DNA of 33,527 bases from Hellea sp. (lineage in GTDB: Bacteria > Pseudomonadota > Alphaproteobacteria > Caulobacterales > Maricaulaceae): NCBI GenBank assembly GCA_020629195.1, contig JAHDDT010000012.1, forward strand, positions 1-33,527. Reading direction: 5' to 3'. Of this stretch, positions 1 to 9,519 are shown piece after piece. Both the position numbers and the translations under genes were made by a program. The notes under the pieces are model-generated. The model searched no databases. It had not been told where the DNA came from and saw nothing but the letters and a program-made list of their open reading frames with translations. Positions within the stretch are counted from its first letter, which is position 1. The number at the start of each line of letters is the position of its first letter.

Positions 1-1241
1 AGGCTGATGTCGAGACCTTCATATTCTTGCTCTTCCGTGACGCGAAGGCCGAGCGTGAATTTCAGCACAGCAAGGATGATCGCGCTGGCAATGGCTGACC
101 ATGCCACAACTGCGGCTGTGCCTGTAAGCTGCACCATAAAGTCCCCGTCGCCTGTGCCGCCAAGAGCCGTAGATGACAGGAATGGGAGGAGTAAGATACC
201 AAGGATACCGCCCACGCCGTGAACCGCAAAGACGTCCAGACTGTCATCAATCTTAAGCTTGACGCGGATAAGGTGAACGGCGGCGTAGCAGAGAAGTCCA
301 CCCGCAAGGCCCATAAGTAAAGCGCCGCCCGGTCCAAGCACGCCTGCAGCGGGGGTGACGGTTGCAAGGCCAGCAATCGTTCCAGTTGCCGCGCCGACAA
401 GTGTTGGCTTCTTATTTGTAATCGCTTCGATTGCGACCCAGACTAATGTACCGACCGAGGCAGAGATATGGGTGACGAGAAGCGCCATGCCAGCTCCGCC
501 ATCCGCCGCGAGTTGTGAGCCGCCATTAAAGCCGAACCAACCCACCCAGAGCATAGACGCGCCGATCATAACAACGGCAGGACGATGCGGAACGGCAAGC
601 TCATGGGGGAAGCCTTTACGCTTACCGAGCATCATAACATAAACGAGGGCCGAGATACCCGCCGTAGCGTGAACGACTAAGCCGCCCGCGAAATCAACAA
701 CACCTTTTTCAGCCAGCCAGCCGCCGCCCCAAATCCAATTTGTCACGGGCGCATAGACAATAAGTAGCCAAAGCGCCGTAAAAATGAGGACCGGCAGAAA
801 TTTAACACGCTCCACAAAGGCGCCGACAATCAGGCCAGGTGTAATCACCGCAAAGGTCATTTGAAAGGCAAGGAAAACAGATTCAGGTATCGTGCCGCTA
901 ACAGCGTCGCGTCCAAGGCTTTTGAGGAACAGATTATCCAATCCGCCCCACCAGCCATTACCCGCCCCAAAGGCGATGGAATAGCCTGCGATAACCCACA
1001 CAATAGAGGCGAGGGCCGCAATGGCGTAAATTTTCATAAGGACGGAGAGATAGTTCTTCGCCCGAACAAGACCGCCATAAAACAGAGCCAAACCAGGAAG
1101 CGACATAAAGAGCACGAGCGCTGTCGCGGTTAAGATCCAAGCGGTGTCACCTGAGTTAACAGCAGCGTCTTGCGCTGCGGCTGTGGATGATGCGGCCATG
1201 GCCGCTGATAAGCCGATTAAGGCCTTTGATATTTTGTGCAT
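1..1241 (-). CDS. amt: Ammonium transporter, Amt family (C-terminus truncated by window edge)
   Basis: Own translation of the reverse strand from the ATG at 1241: MHKISKALIGLSAAMAASSTAAAQDAAVNSGDTAWILTATALVLFMSLPGLALFYGGLVRAKNYLSVLMK...WVGWFGFNGGSQLAADGG...VFAVHGVGGILG. Amt motifs FYGGLVRAKN, WFGFNGGS and the twin His (VVHATAG, AVHGVGG) are present. Not in the ORF track because it has no stop inside the window. Confidence 0.95.
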   Translation of the reverse strand, partial: MHKISKALIGLSAAMAASSTAAAQDAAVNSGDTAWILTATALVLFMSLPGLALFYGGLVRAKNYLSVLMKIYAIAALASIVWVIAGYSIAFGAGNGWWGGLDNLFLKSLGRDAVSGTIPESVFLAFQMTFAVITPGLIVGAFVERVKFLPVLIFTALWLLIVYAPVTNWIWGGGWLAEKGVVDFAGGLVVHATAGISALVYVMMLGKRKGFPHELAVPHRPAVVMIGASMLWVGWFGFNGGSQLAADGGAGMALLVTHISASVGTLVWVAIEAITNKKPTLVGAATGTIAGLATVTPAAGVLGPGGALLMGLAGGLLCYAAVHLIRVKLKIDDSLDVFAVHGVGGILGILLLPFLSSTALGGTGDGDFMVQLTGTAAVVAWSAIASAIILAVLKFTLGLRVTEEQEYEGLDIS

Positions 1242-1294
1242 AGCGATTCCCCTCGCATAATTATGTGTTGAAAATCCGTTAATATATGGGTGAC

Positions 1295-1310
1295 CCCGAC
1301 GGGAGTCGGG
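1295..1310. repeat. Short perfect inverted repeat CCCGAC-GGGA-GTCGGG in the leader of the first amt gene
   Basis: 6-bp perfect stem with a 4-nt loop, about 55 nt upstream of the amt start at 1241. Confidence 0.4.
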
Positions 1311-1352
1311 CGGTTAATGCCCTTGGGGATGATAGTGCTGCGCCCAATAATT

Positions 1353-1398
1353 AAACAAAAAAACCCCGACTTTGCACATATGCTGTGCAAGGCCGGGG
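1353..1398 (-). terminator. Rho-independent terminator downstream of the second amt gene (1491-2789)
   Basis: Minus-strand reading: CCCCGGCCTTGCACAGCATATGTGCAAAGTCGGGG followed by TTTTTTTGTTT. Confidence 0.85.
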
Positions 1399-1490
1399 AA
1401 GGTAATCGCTACTCTTTAGACAGAGCGCGAGGGGGAAAGATTGTGCGGCGGGGCTAAGATAGCCCCGGCCAAGTTCTGTGCATGAAGGGC

Positions 1491-2789
1491 TTAGCCGTTC
1501 ACAAATTCAGGGTAGGACGCGATACCGACTTCGTGGCTATCCAGTCCGTCATATTCTTCTTCGTCACTGACGCGGATGCCCATTGTGACTTTCAAGACCG
1601 TCCAGATGATGGCTGAGACGATGGAGACAAAGACACCAACCATGATGACGCCGACCAATTGTCCAACAAAGCTCGCATCGCCATTCGTCGCGGGAACAAT
1701 AAGTGTCCCGAAGATACCTGCCACCAAGTGTACAGGGATAGCGCCGACCACATCATCAATCTTAAGCTTGTCGAGAAGCGGAACTGTAAGACAGGCGAGA
1801 AGTGACCCTGCACCGCCGATTAAAAGCGCCGCTGGCACACTAGGTGTCAAAGGTTCAGCTGTAATCGCAACAAGACCTGCAAGCGCGCCATTCAAAGCCA
1901 TGGTTAAGTCAATCTTCTTATAACGTAGCTGCGTGTAAAGAACGGCGACCAAGACACCGGCAACAGCTGCCATATTCGTATTAACGAAAATCTTAGCAAT
2001 AGAGTCAGCATCAGAGATGGTGCCCATGGCGAGTTGTGACGCGCCGTTAAAGCCAAACCAACCCAGCCACAGAATAAAGACACCGAGCGTGGCAAGCGGC
2101 ATATTAGACCCCGGGATCGGATTTACCTTACCGTCAACATATTTGCCCTTACGTGCGCCAAGAATGATGGCACCGATGAGCGCGGCCCAGCCGCCTGTTG
2201 AGTGAACAAGGGTAGAGCCTGCAAAGTCAGAGAAGCCCCATTTGCTGTCGAGATAGCCTCCGCCCCATTCCCATGACCCGACGATAGGATAGATAATGCC
2301 TGTCAAAAAGACTGTGAATATAATGAAGGGCCAAAATTTAATACGCTCAGCAACTGTACCAGACACAATAGAGGCTGTTGTGGCGCAAAAGACCATTTGG
2401 AAAAACCAATCGGAATAAGATGAGTAGCCTGTTGCGGCATCTTCGGGGGTGAAGCTCATCACACCTATTGTGCCGAAAAATGTTCCGCCGCCATACATAA
2501 GGTTATACCCGACGACCCAAAACATGAGGCCGGCCACTGAATAAAGGCTAATATTTTTAAGGCACTGCATGGAGACGTTTTTCGTGCGGACGAGACCCGC
2601 TTCGAGCATAGCAAAGCCAGCCGCCATCCACATGACCAAAAAACCGCCAATCAAAAATAGCAAGGTGTTAAAGACAAAAGCGTCATTAGCCGCGAGGCTT
2701 TCAAGTGTGGGAGCATCTTGGCCCCAAGCGAGAGCCGGAATAGCGGCAATTGCCGCCGCTCCGCCCATTATTTTTGCGATCTTACGCAT
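1491..2789 (-). CDS. amt: Ammonium transporter, Amt family
   Basis: 432 aa with signal-like N-terminus; MLEAGLVRTKN, WLGWFGFNGAS, twin His in TLVHSTGG and IPVHLVAG. Confidence 0.96.
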   Translation of the reverse strand: MRKIAKIMGGAAAIAAIPALAWGQDAPTLESLAANDAFVFNTLLFLIGGFLVMWMAAGFAMLEAGLVRTKNVSMQCLKNISLYSVAGLMFWVVGYNLMYGGGTFFGTIGVMSFTPEDAATGYSSYSDWFFQMVFCATTASIVSGTVAERIKFWPFIIFTVFLTGIIYPIVGSWEWGGGYLDSKWGFSDFAGSTLVHSTGGWAALIGAIILGARKGKYVDGKVNPIPGSNMPLATLGVFILWLGWFGFNGASQLAMGTISDADSIAKIFVNTNMAAVAGVLVAVLYTQLRYKKIDLTMALNGALAGLVAITAEPLTPSVPAALLIGGAGSLLACLTVPLLDKLKIDDVVGAIPVHLVAGIFGTLIVPATNGDASFVGQLVGVIMVGVFVSIVSAIIWTVLKVTMGIRVSDEEEYDGLDSHEVGIASYPEFVNG

Positions 2790-2956
2790 AGGATTTCCCT
2801 TCCTTTAATTATTCGTAAAGCTGTTCTGTAAGCGCGAAGAGAAATGCGCGAGTCGTTGCAGGCTCTGTTCTAAAAAAGGGAGAGCTAAGGTTATTTTATG
2901 TGCGCGATAATTTCGAATCTGCTCTATTGTTGTGCAATCAGCTAAGAGAGACTTAT

Positions 2957-3310
2957 ATGCGCGGCGCTATCATTTATAAAATTCTTCGCCAATCCGAATG
3001 GGCGAAGCTAGAACGCCATGGCCGCTTTGACGGCAGTGAACATGATATCCGCGATGGATTCATTCATATGTCCACCGCTTCTCAATTACAGGGCACATTG
3101 GATAAGCACTACACACAAGGTGATGTTGTCATATTAGCAGCGGTACGACTGGCGGATGTGGAAGAGGGCGTGAAATGGGAAATTTCGCGCGGCGGGGAAA
3201 AGTTTCCGCATATTTATGGGGCGCTGCCTTTCAGCGCGGTCAAAGCACACTGGCCCTTGTCACCAGACCCCGAAGGACGATATGCGGTGGCTGATTTAAT
3301 AACGGAATAA
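2957..3310 (+). CDS. DUF952 family protein
   Basis: ORF 2900-3310; internal ATG at 2957 (MRGAIIYKILRQSEW...DGFIHMSTASQL...) preferred because it matches the usual DUF952 start (IYKI...FIHxS motifs). Followed directly by pyrD. Confidence 0.85.
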   Translation: MRGAIIYKILRQSEWAKLERHGRFDGSEHDIRDGFIHMSTASQLQGTLDKHYTQGDVVILAAVRLADVEEGVKWEISRGGEKFPHIYGALPFSAVKAHWPLSPDPEGRYAVADLITE

Positions 3311-3323
3311 GGTTGGGCCCAAT

Positions 3324-4382
3324 ATGTCACTTTTTTACAAAATGGGTACGGCTGGGATGCGGATGCTCCCCGCCGAAGCCGCGCATAAGACAACGATAAA
3401 AGCGCTGCGGGCGGGCTTGGGGCCCGTCGCAATTAAAACGGCTTCACCCGAACTCGTGACACATATTGGCGGTTTGACGCTGCCTAATCCTGTCGGTCTT
3501 GCTGCGGGGTTTGATAAAGACTGCCAAGTGCCAGACGCCATGCTCGCGGCTGGGTTTGGTTTTGTCGAATGCGGAACGGTCACGCCACGTCCTCAAATCG
3601 GTAATCCCAAGCCGCGCCTCTTTCGCCTCATAGAGGATAAAGCCGTCATCAACCGTATGGGGTTTAATAATGGCGGACTGGAAGATTTCAAATCTCGCCT
3701 GACGGCGCGGCAGGGAAAAGACGGTATTGTCGGCGCGAATTTAGGCGCGAATAAAGACAGCGCGGATAGGGTTGAGGATTATGTGAAGGGGCTGAAATCA
3801 CTTTGGGGTCTCTCGGATTATTTCACCATCAATATTAGCTCGCCTAACACGCCAGGTTTGCGGGACCTTCAAAATGAAAATGCGATGGATGAGCTCTTGG
3901 GCCGCATTGCTGAAGCCCGCGCCGAGCTGACCGGGGATAGGCCAAGCTATCCGATATTTTTAAAAGTCGCACCTGATGTCGATATGGGAGAGATAGAGCG
4001 CATCGTTCAGCAAGCGCGAACCTATGGCATGAATGCGATTATCGTGAGTAATACAACGATTGCGCGGCCTGATACATTGCAAAGCCAGCACAAAGGTGAA
4101 GGCGGAGGCCTCTCTGGGGCGCCGCTTTTCGAAAAATCGACAGAGATTCTAAAAGAGTTTTACGCGGCAGCAGAGGGCAAAATTGATCTCATCGGTGTGG
4201 GCGGGATCAGCAATGGCGCGCAGGCCTATGCGAAAATACGCGCGGGCGCCAAAGCCGTGCAGCTTTATTCCGCGCTCGTCTTTCAAGGGCCAGGGTTAGT
4301 CACAGAGATAAACCGCGATTTAAAAGCGCGATTGAAAGCCGATGGGTTTAAGACGATTGGCGAAGCGGTAGGGCAGCGTTAA
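3324..4382 (+). CDS. pyrD: Dihydroorotate dehydrogenase (quinone), class 2
   Basis: LPNPVGLAAGFDKD, GFVECGTVTPRPQ.GNP.PRLFR, NRMGFNN, NISSPNTPGLRDLQ, LIGVGGIS. Confidence 0.97.
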   Translation: MSLFYKMGTAGMRMLPAEAAHKTTIKALRAGLGPVAIKTASPELVTHIGGLTLPNPVGLAAGFDKDCQVPDAMLAAGFGFVECGTVTPRPQIGNPKPRLFRLIEDKAVINRMGFNNGGLEDFKSRLTARQGKDGIVGANLGANKDSADRVEDYVKGLKSLWGLSDYFTINISSPNTPGLRDLQNENAMDELLGRIAEARAELTGDRPSYPIFLKVAPDVDMGEIERIVQQARTYGMNAIIVSNTTIARPDTLQSQHKGEGGGLSGAPLFEKSTEILKEFYAAAEGKIDLIGVGGISNGAQAYAKIRAGAKAVQLYSALVFQGPGLVTEINRDLKARLKADGFKTIGEAVGQR

Positions 4383-4386
4383 GTGA

Positions 4387-4842
4387 TTAAATCTCTTTCG
4401 TCATAAAGACGGAATACTCGCTGTCTTCATAATTACCAAAGGGGCCGCATTCTTCAAAACCGAAACGCTTATAGAGCTTCAGGGCGGGCGTAAAATATTG
4501 CCCGGGATGCGTTTCAAGAGAGAGGCGTTTATAACCGCGCTGTTCAGCGAATTTCGTCATGTGATAAAGCAAAGCTGCGCTTACGCCGCGGCGACGGAAG
4601 CGGCGATCCGTATGCATAGATTTTATTTCGCCATGTGTCGCATCGAGCTCTCGGACCGCGCCGCAGCCCGTGAGCGTTTCACCCTCCCAGACGGAGAAAA
4701 ATGTGACGTCCTCACTTTGTAGTCCCTCTAAATCAAGGGCATTGGATATGTTTATATTATCATTGGCCACCATTTCATTATGATGTGTCACGACAAGGGC
4801 GCGGACATCGGGGTGTGTCAGATTATCAACTTTAATATCCAT
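4387..4842 (-). CDS. GNAT family N-acetyltransferase
   Basis: 151 aa; acetyl-CoA loop motif RRFRRRGVSAALLYHM, LYKRFGFEECGPFGNY. Confidence 0.88.
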   Translation of the reverse strand: MDIKVDNLTHPDVRALVVTHHNEMVANDNINISNALDLEGLQSEDVTFFSVWEGETLTGCGAVRELDATHGEIKSMHTDRRFRRRGVSAALLYHMTKFAEQRGYKRLSLETHPGQYFTPALKLYKRFGFEECGPFGNYEDSEYSVFMTKEI

Positions 4843-6181
4843 TTTCGTCGTCCATGTGTTTGCGAATCTTTGGAACGTATAAACAAAGTGTTACAGCTCT
4901 TGCTATATAATACGTTAAGAAAGCTAACCAAATACCATCTTTATCGAATTTTGGGGTTAATACGTGATGGGCGGTGATGTAGATGACAACCGCAGCGATA
5001 CCCGCATTGCGCATTTCGCGCGTATGGGTGGTGCCAATAAAAATACCATCGAGCTGCCAAGCCGCAAATCCAACAATGGGCGCGAGGGCGCAATAGGGCA
5101 GATATCTTGTCGCGCTAGAAATGACCTCTGGGTCTTTGGATAGCATAGCGATAAAATAGGGCCCGCCAAAGAAAATAAGCGCGCCTATCAAAATAGCAAA
5201 GGCAGCGGAAAACTCCGTCGTGAGCCGAATGGCTCTATCAAAGCGGGCTTTATTTTTCGCCCCATAAGCGGCGCCTGTGACGGCTTCTGCGGTGTGGGCG
5301 AAGGCATCTAAGACGAGGGCGACCATGGTAATGAATTGCATGAGGATATGGTAACCCGCCAAGAAGACGACACCTTCTGCTGCGGCGGCATTGCCAAAGA
5401 AACTAAAGCCCAACGTCAGGCACATGGTGCGGATAAAAATATTGCTGTTGGTAATGCCAAGTTTTCTTAAGGCAGCCGTATTGAGAAGAGCCGATTTGCT
5501 CAGGGCTTCACGCCTAAAACCGCCGCGTGTTTTGATGGCGGTATAGGCCAGGTAAAGCCCCGCAACTAGCCCGCCCCATTCTGCGATGGCCGAGGCAATC
5601 CCAACACCCCAAAGCCCCCAGCCTAATTGAATAACAAATATCGGGGATAATATAATGTTGATGAGGTTCAGGATGATCTGCATTTTCAGCGCAAGACCCG
5701 AGCGGCTAATCCCCACAAACCATCCCATCAAAGCAATAGAGGCGAGCGTTGCAGGGAGGCCCCAAAGTCTTGCACCAATATAAGTGGCCGCCGCGCTTTC
5801 GACATCTGGCGTGCCCGTAAAGATTTTAAACGCCCCCGCGACAAGCGGTATTTGAGCTGCGAAAATAAGAAGCCCAATGAAAAAGCCTAAGGGCACGGCG
5901 CGAGCCAGATGCGCCTGCACGCCGCCTTCATCTTTTGCGCCGTCGCTTTGGGCAGCGAGGCCCGCTGTGCTCATGCGCAGAAAGCCAAACCCCCAATAAG
6001 CAATGGCATATATAACAGCCCCAAGCCCAATTCCTGCTAAAGCGGTGGTCGTGCTATAGCGCCCAATCACAAATGTATCGACGAGTCCGACAATAGGCGC
6101 AGCCGCATTGGCGAGCATGATCGGCCAGCTCTGTGTGAAGATGTTTTTGCGCGTTAGCGCGATACCGCCTGCGGAGGACAT
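4832..6181 (-). CDS. MATE family efflux transporter (DinF-like)
   Basis: 449 aa polytopic protein; SWPIMLANAAAPIVGLVDTFVIGRYS, GWFVGISRSGLALKMQIILNLINIILSPIFV. Overlaps the downstream GNAT by 11 nt. Confidence 0.93.
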   Translation of the reverse strand: MSSAGGIALTRKNIFTQSWPIMLANAAAPIVGLVDTFVIGRYSTTTALAGIGLGAVIYAIAYWGFGFLRMSTAGLAAQSDGAKDEGGVQAHLARAVPLGFFIGLLIFAAQIPLVAGAFKIFTGTPDVESAAATYIGARLWGLPATLASIALMGWFVGISRSGLALKMQIILNLINIILSPIFVIQLGWGLWGVGIASAIAEWGGLVAGLYLAYTAIKTRGGFRREALSKSALLNTAALRKLGITNSNIFIRTMCLTLGFSFFGNAAAAEGVVFLAGYHILMQFITMVALVLDAFAHTAEAVTGAAYGAKNKARFDRAIRLTTEFSAAFAILIGALIFFGGPYFIAMLSKDPEVISSATRYLPYCALAPIVGFAAWQLDGIFIGTTHTREMRNAGIAAVVIYITAHHVLTPKFDKDGIWLAFLTYYIARAVTLCLYVPKIRKHMDDENGY

Positions 6182-6193
6182 TGAGTTCAGACC

Positions 6194-6610
6194 TTAATCT
6201 TTCTTGGCCATAAGGTAATGACCGTGCATGGCCGCAATAGGTTTATCATAATCGTCTTGCCACGCCTGCACACGGACATTAGCGACGCGGCTGCCTTGTT
6301 TAAAGATAACGGCGCGAGCATAGGTGTCTTTGGGATTACCCTTGCGCAAATAATCAACATTGATGCCGATAGGTTTAGGCAAGCCTTGCCCTTCCTCTTG
6401 CTCAATCATGAGCTGGACAATAGCGGCCATCTCCATAAGCCCGCTAATCGCGCCCCCATGTAAGGCGGGCAGCGTGGGGTTTCCAATATTGCTGTCCACA
6501 TAGGGCATGATCAACGTAAATTCCTCGCCGATAAAAAGAGGCTTAACGCCCAGACTTTGCGCGTAAGGAATACGGAGAAGCGCTTTGGCAATTTTGTCAT
6601 GCCCTACCAT
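6194..6610 (-). CDS. PaaI/hotdog-fold thioesterase family protein
   Basis: 138 aa; LPALHGGAISGLMEMAA hotdog motif, INVDYLRKG. Confidence 0.87.
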   Translation of the reverse strand: MVGHDKIAKALLRIPYAQSLGVKPLFIGEEFTLIMPYVDSNIGNPTLPALHGGAISGLMEMAAIVQLMIEQEEGQGLPKPIGINVDYLRKGNPKDTYARAVIFKQGSRVANVRVQAWQDDYDKPIAAMHGHYLMAKKD

Positions 6611-7065
6611 GACTTTACGCCCTTCTTACGAGCACCAGTGGCCATGAAGGTCGCTTGTGCTGTGGCCACAGGGTCTGTCTCGTCGCCGTCATGCGCAACA
6701 GCTCTGAGGAAAGCGACATGTTTGGTGGCTTTGTAACAATGGGCTTGCGCAATGATGGTTTCGCCTGGTTTGGCGGCGCGCATATAATCAATGGACAGGT
6801 TAAGTGTCGCGCAGGCACTCGGCTCCTCAAAACCTGCAATCGCCGCAAAGCCGCAAGTCTGGTCAAGCAATGTTGTGACAGCGCCGCCATGCATGACGCG
6901 GGTTTCAGGGTCCCCGATTAGCTCAGGGTTATAAGGGAGGCTCATGGTGGCTCGGCCTTTATCAACGGCGACAAATTTAATGCCGAGCTTTTTTCCATGT
7001 GGGGTATGTTCAACGAGGCTTGGCCCCATTTCCCATAATTGTTGTATAAATTCGCTATTCGGCAT
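6604..7065 (-). CDS. PaaI/hotdog-fold thioesterase family protein
   Basis: 153 aa; TRVMHGGAVTTLLDQTCGFAA, LNLSIDYMRAAKPGETI. Overlaps the next hotdog gene by 7 nt. Confidence 0.9.
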   Translation of the reverse strand: MPNSEFIQQLWEMGPSLVEHTPHGKKLGIKFVAVDKGRATMSLPYNPELIGDPETRVMHGGAVTTLLDQTCGFAAIAGFEEPSACATLNLSIDYMRAAKPGETIIAQAHCYKATKHVAFLRAVAHDGDETDPVATAQATFMATGARKKGVKSW

Positions 7066-7086
7066 GTGTCCCTCCCGAGGCTCTGC

Positions 7087-8223
7087 TTAGAGACAATTAT
7101 AGAGCGCGTCTATCATGCGGCGAGGTCTCATGTCGCCCAATAAGGTGTTTTCTTGACGGTTCATAACATAAGCGCCGTGAAGGCCCGTTACAGGATCTGC
7201 GAAAACACAAGATCCGCCCCAGCCGCTATGACCCACGGTCTGCGCATTGGGGCCGTAAAAATAATTAGGCGCGTTACGCATCACGCCTGCGGCAAAGTCT
7301 ATATCAAATGGCAAAACAAGATTACGGCCTGAGATACGGGATTTGCTCAGGGCAAGCACAATATCTTCGGACAGATATTTTGTATCGCCAATATTTCCGT
7401 CCACAGCTAGCTGCATGACGCGCGCGAGGCCTTTGGCGGTGGCTTGGCAATTGCTGCCCGCAAATTCAGCTTCTCGCCATTCGCTCTCGGGTCGACCACC
7501 GGGTGCGGCGCTTTTGCTCATAAAGGCGGCTTTGGTCGCGGCGTTCATCTCGCCTAAATCCGCCAGAGCTTTGGGTTTAATCATTTGAGCGCAGCGCTCA
7601 TGTTCGGAAAGGGGTAAACCAATCCAGACATCAATCTCATTGGGCGCGCAAATATCTTCTCGCAAGATACGGCCCAAGCTGCGCATGTCTTTGTCAGCGC
7701 GGCGTGCAATCTCCCCCGCTAAGAATCCATAAGTGACAGGATGATAGCCGCTGGTTGAAGCAGGCGGAAAGATGGGCTCTTGCGCGGCAAGCTCTGCGCA
7801 GGTCTTATCCCAGTCATACCAATCTTCTTTCATCCAATCTGGATTCGTAATTCCCGATAGTCCAGCCTGATGTGACATGACTTGCGCAATTGTTAGCTCA
7901 CCTTTGCCGTTAGCCGCAAATTCCGGCCAAAGGGTTGCGACAAGCTGATTATAGCCCAGACGGTCTTGATCCGCGAGATGCGCAATAACCATAGCGGCCA
8001 TAGCTTTGCCAGATGAGAACACTGAAAAAAGTGTCTTTGATGTAACAGCGCGTGTCTCTTTTCGATCCGCCCACCCGCCTTTCATGTCGATGAGAGGCTT
8101 TCCATTTTGAAAAACATAAAATTGAGCGCCATGTTCTAAGCCGTCTTCGAAATTGGCTTTAAAGGCATCCGCTACGACTTCGAAGCCAGACGCGGCAAAT
8201 ATATCAAAGGGAATTGAGGTCAT
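7087..8223 (-). CDS. Serine hydrolase of beta-lactamase/esterase EstB type
   Basis: 378 aa; SxxK motif FSVFSSGKAMAAM, MSHQAGL, PVTYGFLAGEIARR, GHSGWGGS. Confidence 0.92.
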   Translation of the reverse strand: MTSIPFDIFAASGFEVVADAFKANFEDGLEHGAQFYVFQNGKPLIDMKGGWADRKETRAVTSKTLFSVFSSGKAMAAMVIAHLADQDRLGYNQLVATLWPEFAANGKGELTIAQVMSHQAGLSGITNPDWMKEDWYDWDKTCAELAAQEPIFPPASTSGYHPVTYGFLAGEIARRADKDMRSLGRILREDICAPNEIDVWIGLPLSEHERCAQMIKPKALADLGEMNAATKAAFMSKSAAPGGRPESEWREAEFAGSNCQATAKGLARVMQLAVDGNIGDTKYLSEDIVLALSKSRISGRNLVLPFDIDFAAGVMRNAPNYFYGPNAQTVGHSGWGGSCVFADPVTGLHGAYVMNRQENTLLGDMRPRRMIDALYNCL

Positions 8224-9065
8224 AATATTTTAATCGGTAAAGGTTTGGCTATGATCAAAGCATCTTGTTCTTTCACGAGCGGAAGCTCTTGGCACGAGTC
8301 AGAGACTGCCGTTGACAAAATGCTAAAAATACTGGCGACGGACTTGGCTAAAGCGTCGCGCCGCAAGTCTCCAAGCAGTAAATGCGCTAAGAATGTTGCT
8401 GCGAGACTGTCCCCGCCGCCATGCGGAACAGATGAAAAGGTGTCATGATAAACAAAATACCGAGCAGGTCCGTCAATAAAGAGGGCGCCGATTTTATTGC
8501 CATGAGGGACTGACGTTACAAGACACGCCGCGGTGATATCTGAGGCGCTGCCTAAAATATCTTTTACTGAGTTTGCAGGGCGGCCTGATATATATGACAG
8601 TTCCCAAGCATTTGGGGTCGTAACTGTGGCTAGAGGCAGTAAGTGCGTTTTAATAGCTTCGGCGCGGCTTTCTGGAATATACAAGGCTCCATTGTCCCCC
8701 ATAACAGGGTCCACTAATATAATAGCCGCAGGATTTGCGGTTTTTATATCTGCGATAATATCCGCCGCGACGCCGATATGACTGTCATCTGCAAGATAAC
8801 CTGTCATCACCGCATGAAATTTTATGTTTTGGGCTTTTATAACGTCCCACATATCACGCAAATGCGCGGCTGAAAGGGCTTGTCCGCCTGGCGGCCCCCA
8901 TCCGGGGTGACGTCCCAACACGGTTGTTGGGATAAGAACGGTTTCTATGCCTAATCTGCGCAGACAAAAAGCGCTTGCGGTTGCGCCGACTTGGCTTGAG
9001 GCGACCAGCGAGGATATGACTAAAGCGGTTTTCACGTGAGTTATGTGACGATATACACGGCTCAA
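8220..9065 (-). CDS. pdxY: Pyridoxal kinase (PdxY-like, PfkB superfamily)
   Basis: 281 aa; SSLVASSQVGATASAFCLRRLGIETVLIPTTVLGRHPGWG, VDPVMGDNGALYI, TPNAWELSYISG, HGGGDSLAATFLAHLL. Stop overlaps the serine hydrolase start by 4 nt. Exact start uncertain; it may lie slightly downstream of 9065. Confidence 0.88.
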   Translation of the reverse strand: MSRVYRHITHVKTALVISSLVASSQVGATASAFCLRRLGIETVLIPTTVLGRHPGWGPPGGQALSAAHLRDMWDVIKAQNIKFHAVMTGYLADDSHIGVAADIIADIKTANPAAIILVDPVMGDNGALYIPESRAEAIKTHLLPLATVTTPNAWELSYISGRPANSVKDILGSASDITAACLVTSVPHGNKIGALFIDGPARYFVYHDTFSSVPHGGGDSLAATFLAHLLLGDLRRDALAKSVASIFSILSTAVSDSCQELPLVKEQDALIIAKPLPIKIL

Positions 9066-9083
9066 ATCAATCGGAGTTTCGCT

Positions 9084-9431
9084 ATGGCGTTAAAAATCTA
9101 CCACAATCCGCGATGTTCCAAGTCTCGCCAGACATTAAAGTTGATTGAAGAGGCGGGAGAGCTGGCTGAGATTATATTATATCTCAATGAGCCATTATCT
9201 TCGGCTGAAATAACAGAGCTTCTTGGGAAATTAGGCTTCGCAGACGCTAGAGCGCTGATGCGGACGGGTGAGGCCCTCTATAAAGAGCTTGGATTAAAGA
9301 CTGAGGCCGATCAAGCGGCCCTCATTGAGGCTATGAGTAAGCACCCCAAGCTCATTGAACGCCCTATCGTGGTTAAAGGAAATGCCGCAATATTGGGCCG
9401 TCCACCAGAAAATGTGCAAAAATTCCTCTAA
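9084..9431 (+). CDS. arsC: ArsC family (glutaredoxin-dependent) arsenate reductase
   Basis: ORF 9036-9431; ATG at 9084 gives MALKIYHNPRCSKSRQTLKLIEE, with conserved Arg residues in LMRTGE, IERPIVV and LGRPPE. Confidence 0.93.
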   Translation: MALKIYHNPRCSKSRQTLKLIEEAGELAEIILYLNEPLSSAEITELLGKLGFADARALMRTGEALYKELGLKTEADQAALIEAMSKHPKLIERPIVVKGNAAILGRPPENVQKFL

Positions 9432-9502
9432 ATCCTAAAAAAAACCAACATATAAACGCCTTGTTAAGCAAACCGCGTCATTTCTCTCGTTAACCATAGT
9501 TT

Positions 9503-9519
9503 TCCTGCGCTCTGCAGGA
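9503..9519 (+). promoter_or_regulatory. Stem-loop TCCTGC-GCTCT-GCAGGA in the leader of the first lipoprotein/barrel gene
   Basis: Perfect 6-bp stem followed by TGACTTTTTC and the GGAGG ribosome-binding site of the 9541 gene. Confidence 0.35.

Noticed and set aside
1576-1923. Antisense ORF (115 aa) over the second amt gene
   Set aside because: Overlaps a clear Amt coding region; no recognisable family and composition typical of a reverse-frame shadow.
9084-9431. Arsenic-resistance operon
   Set aside because: Only an ArsC-like gene is present; no arsR, arsB/acr3 or arsH neighbours.
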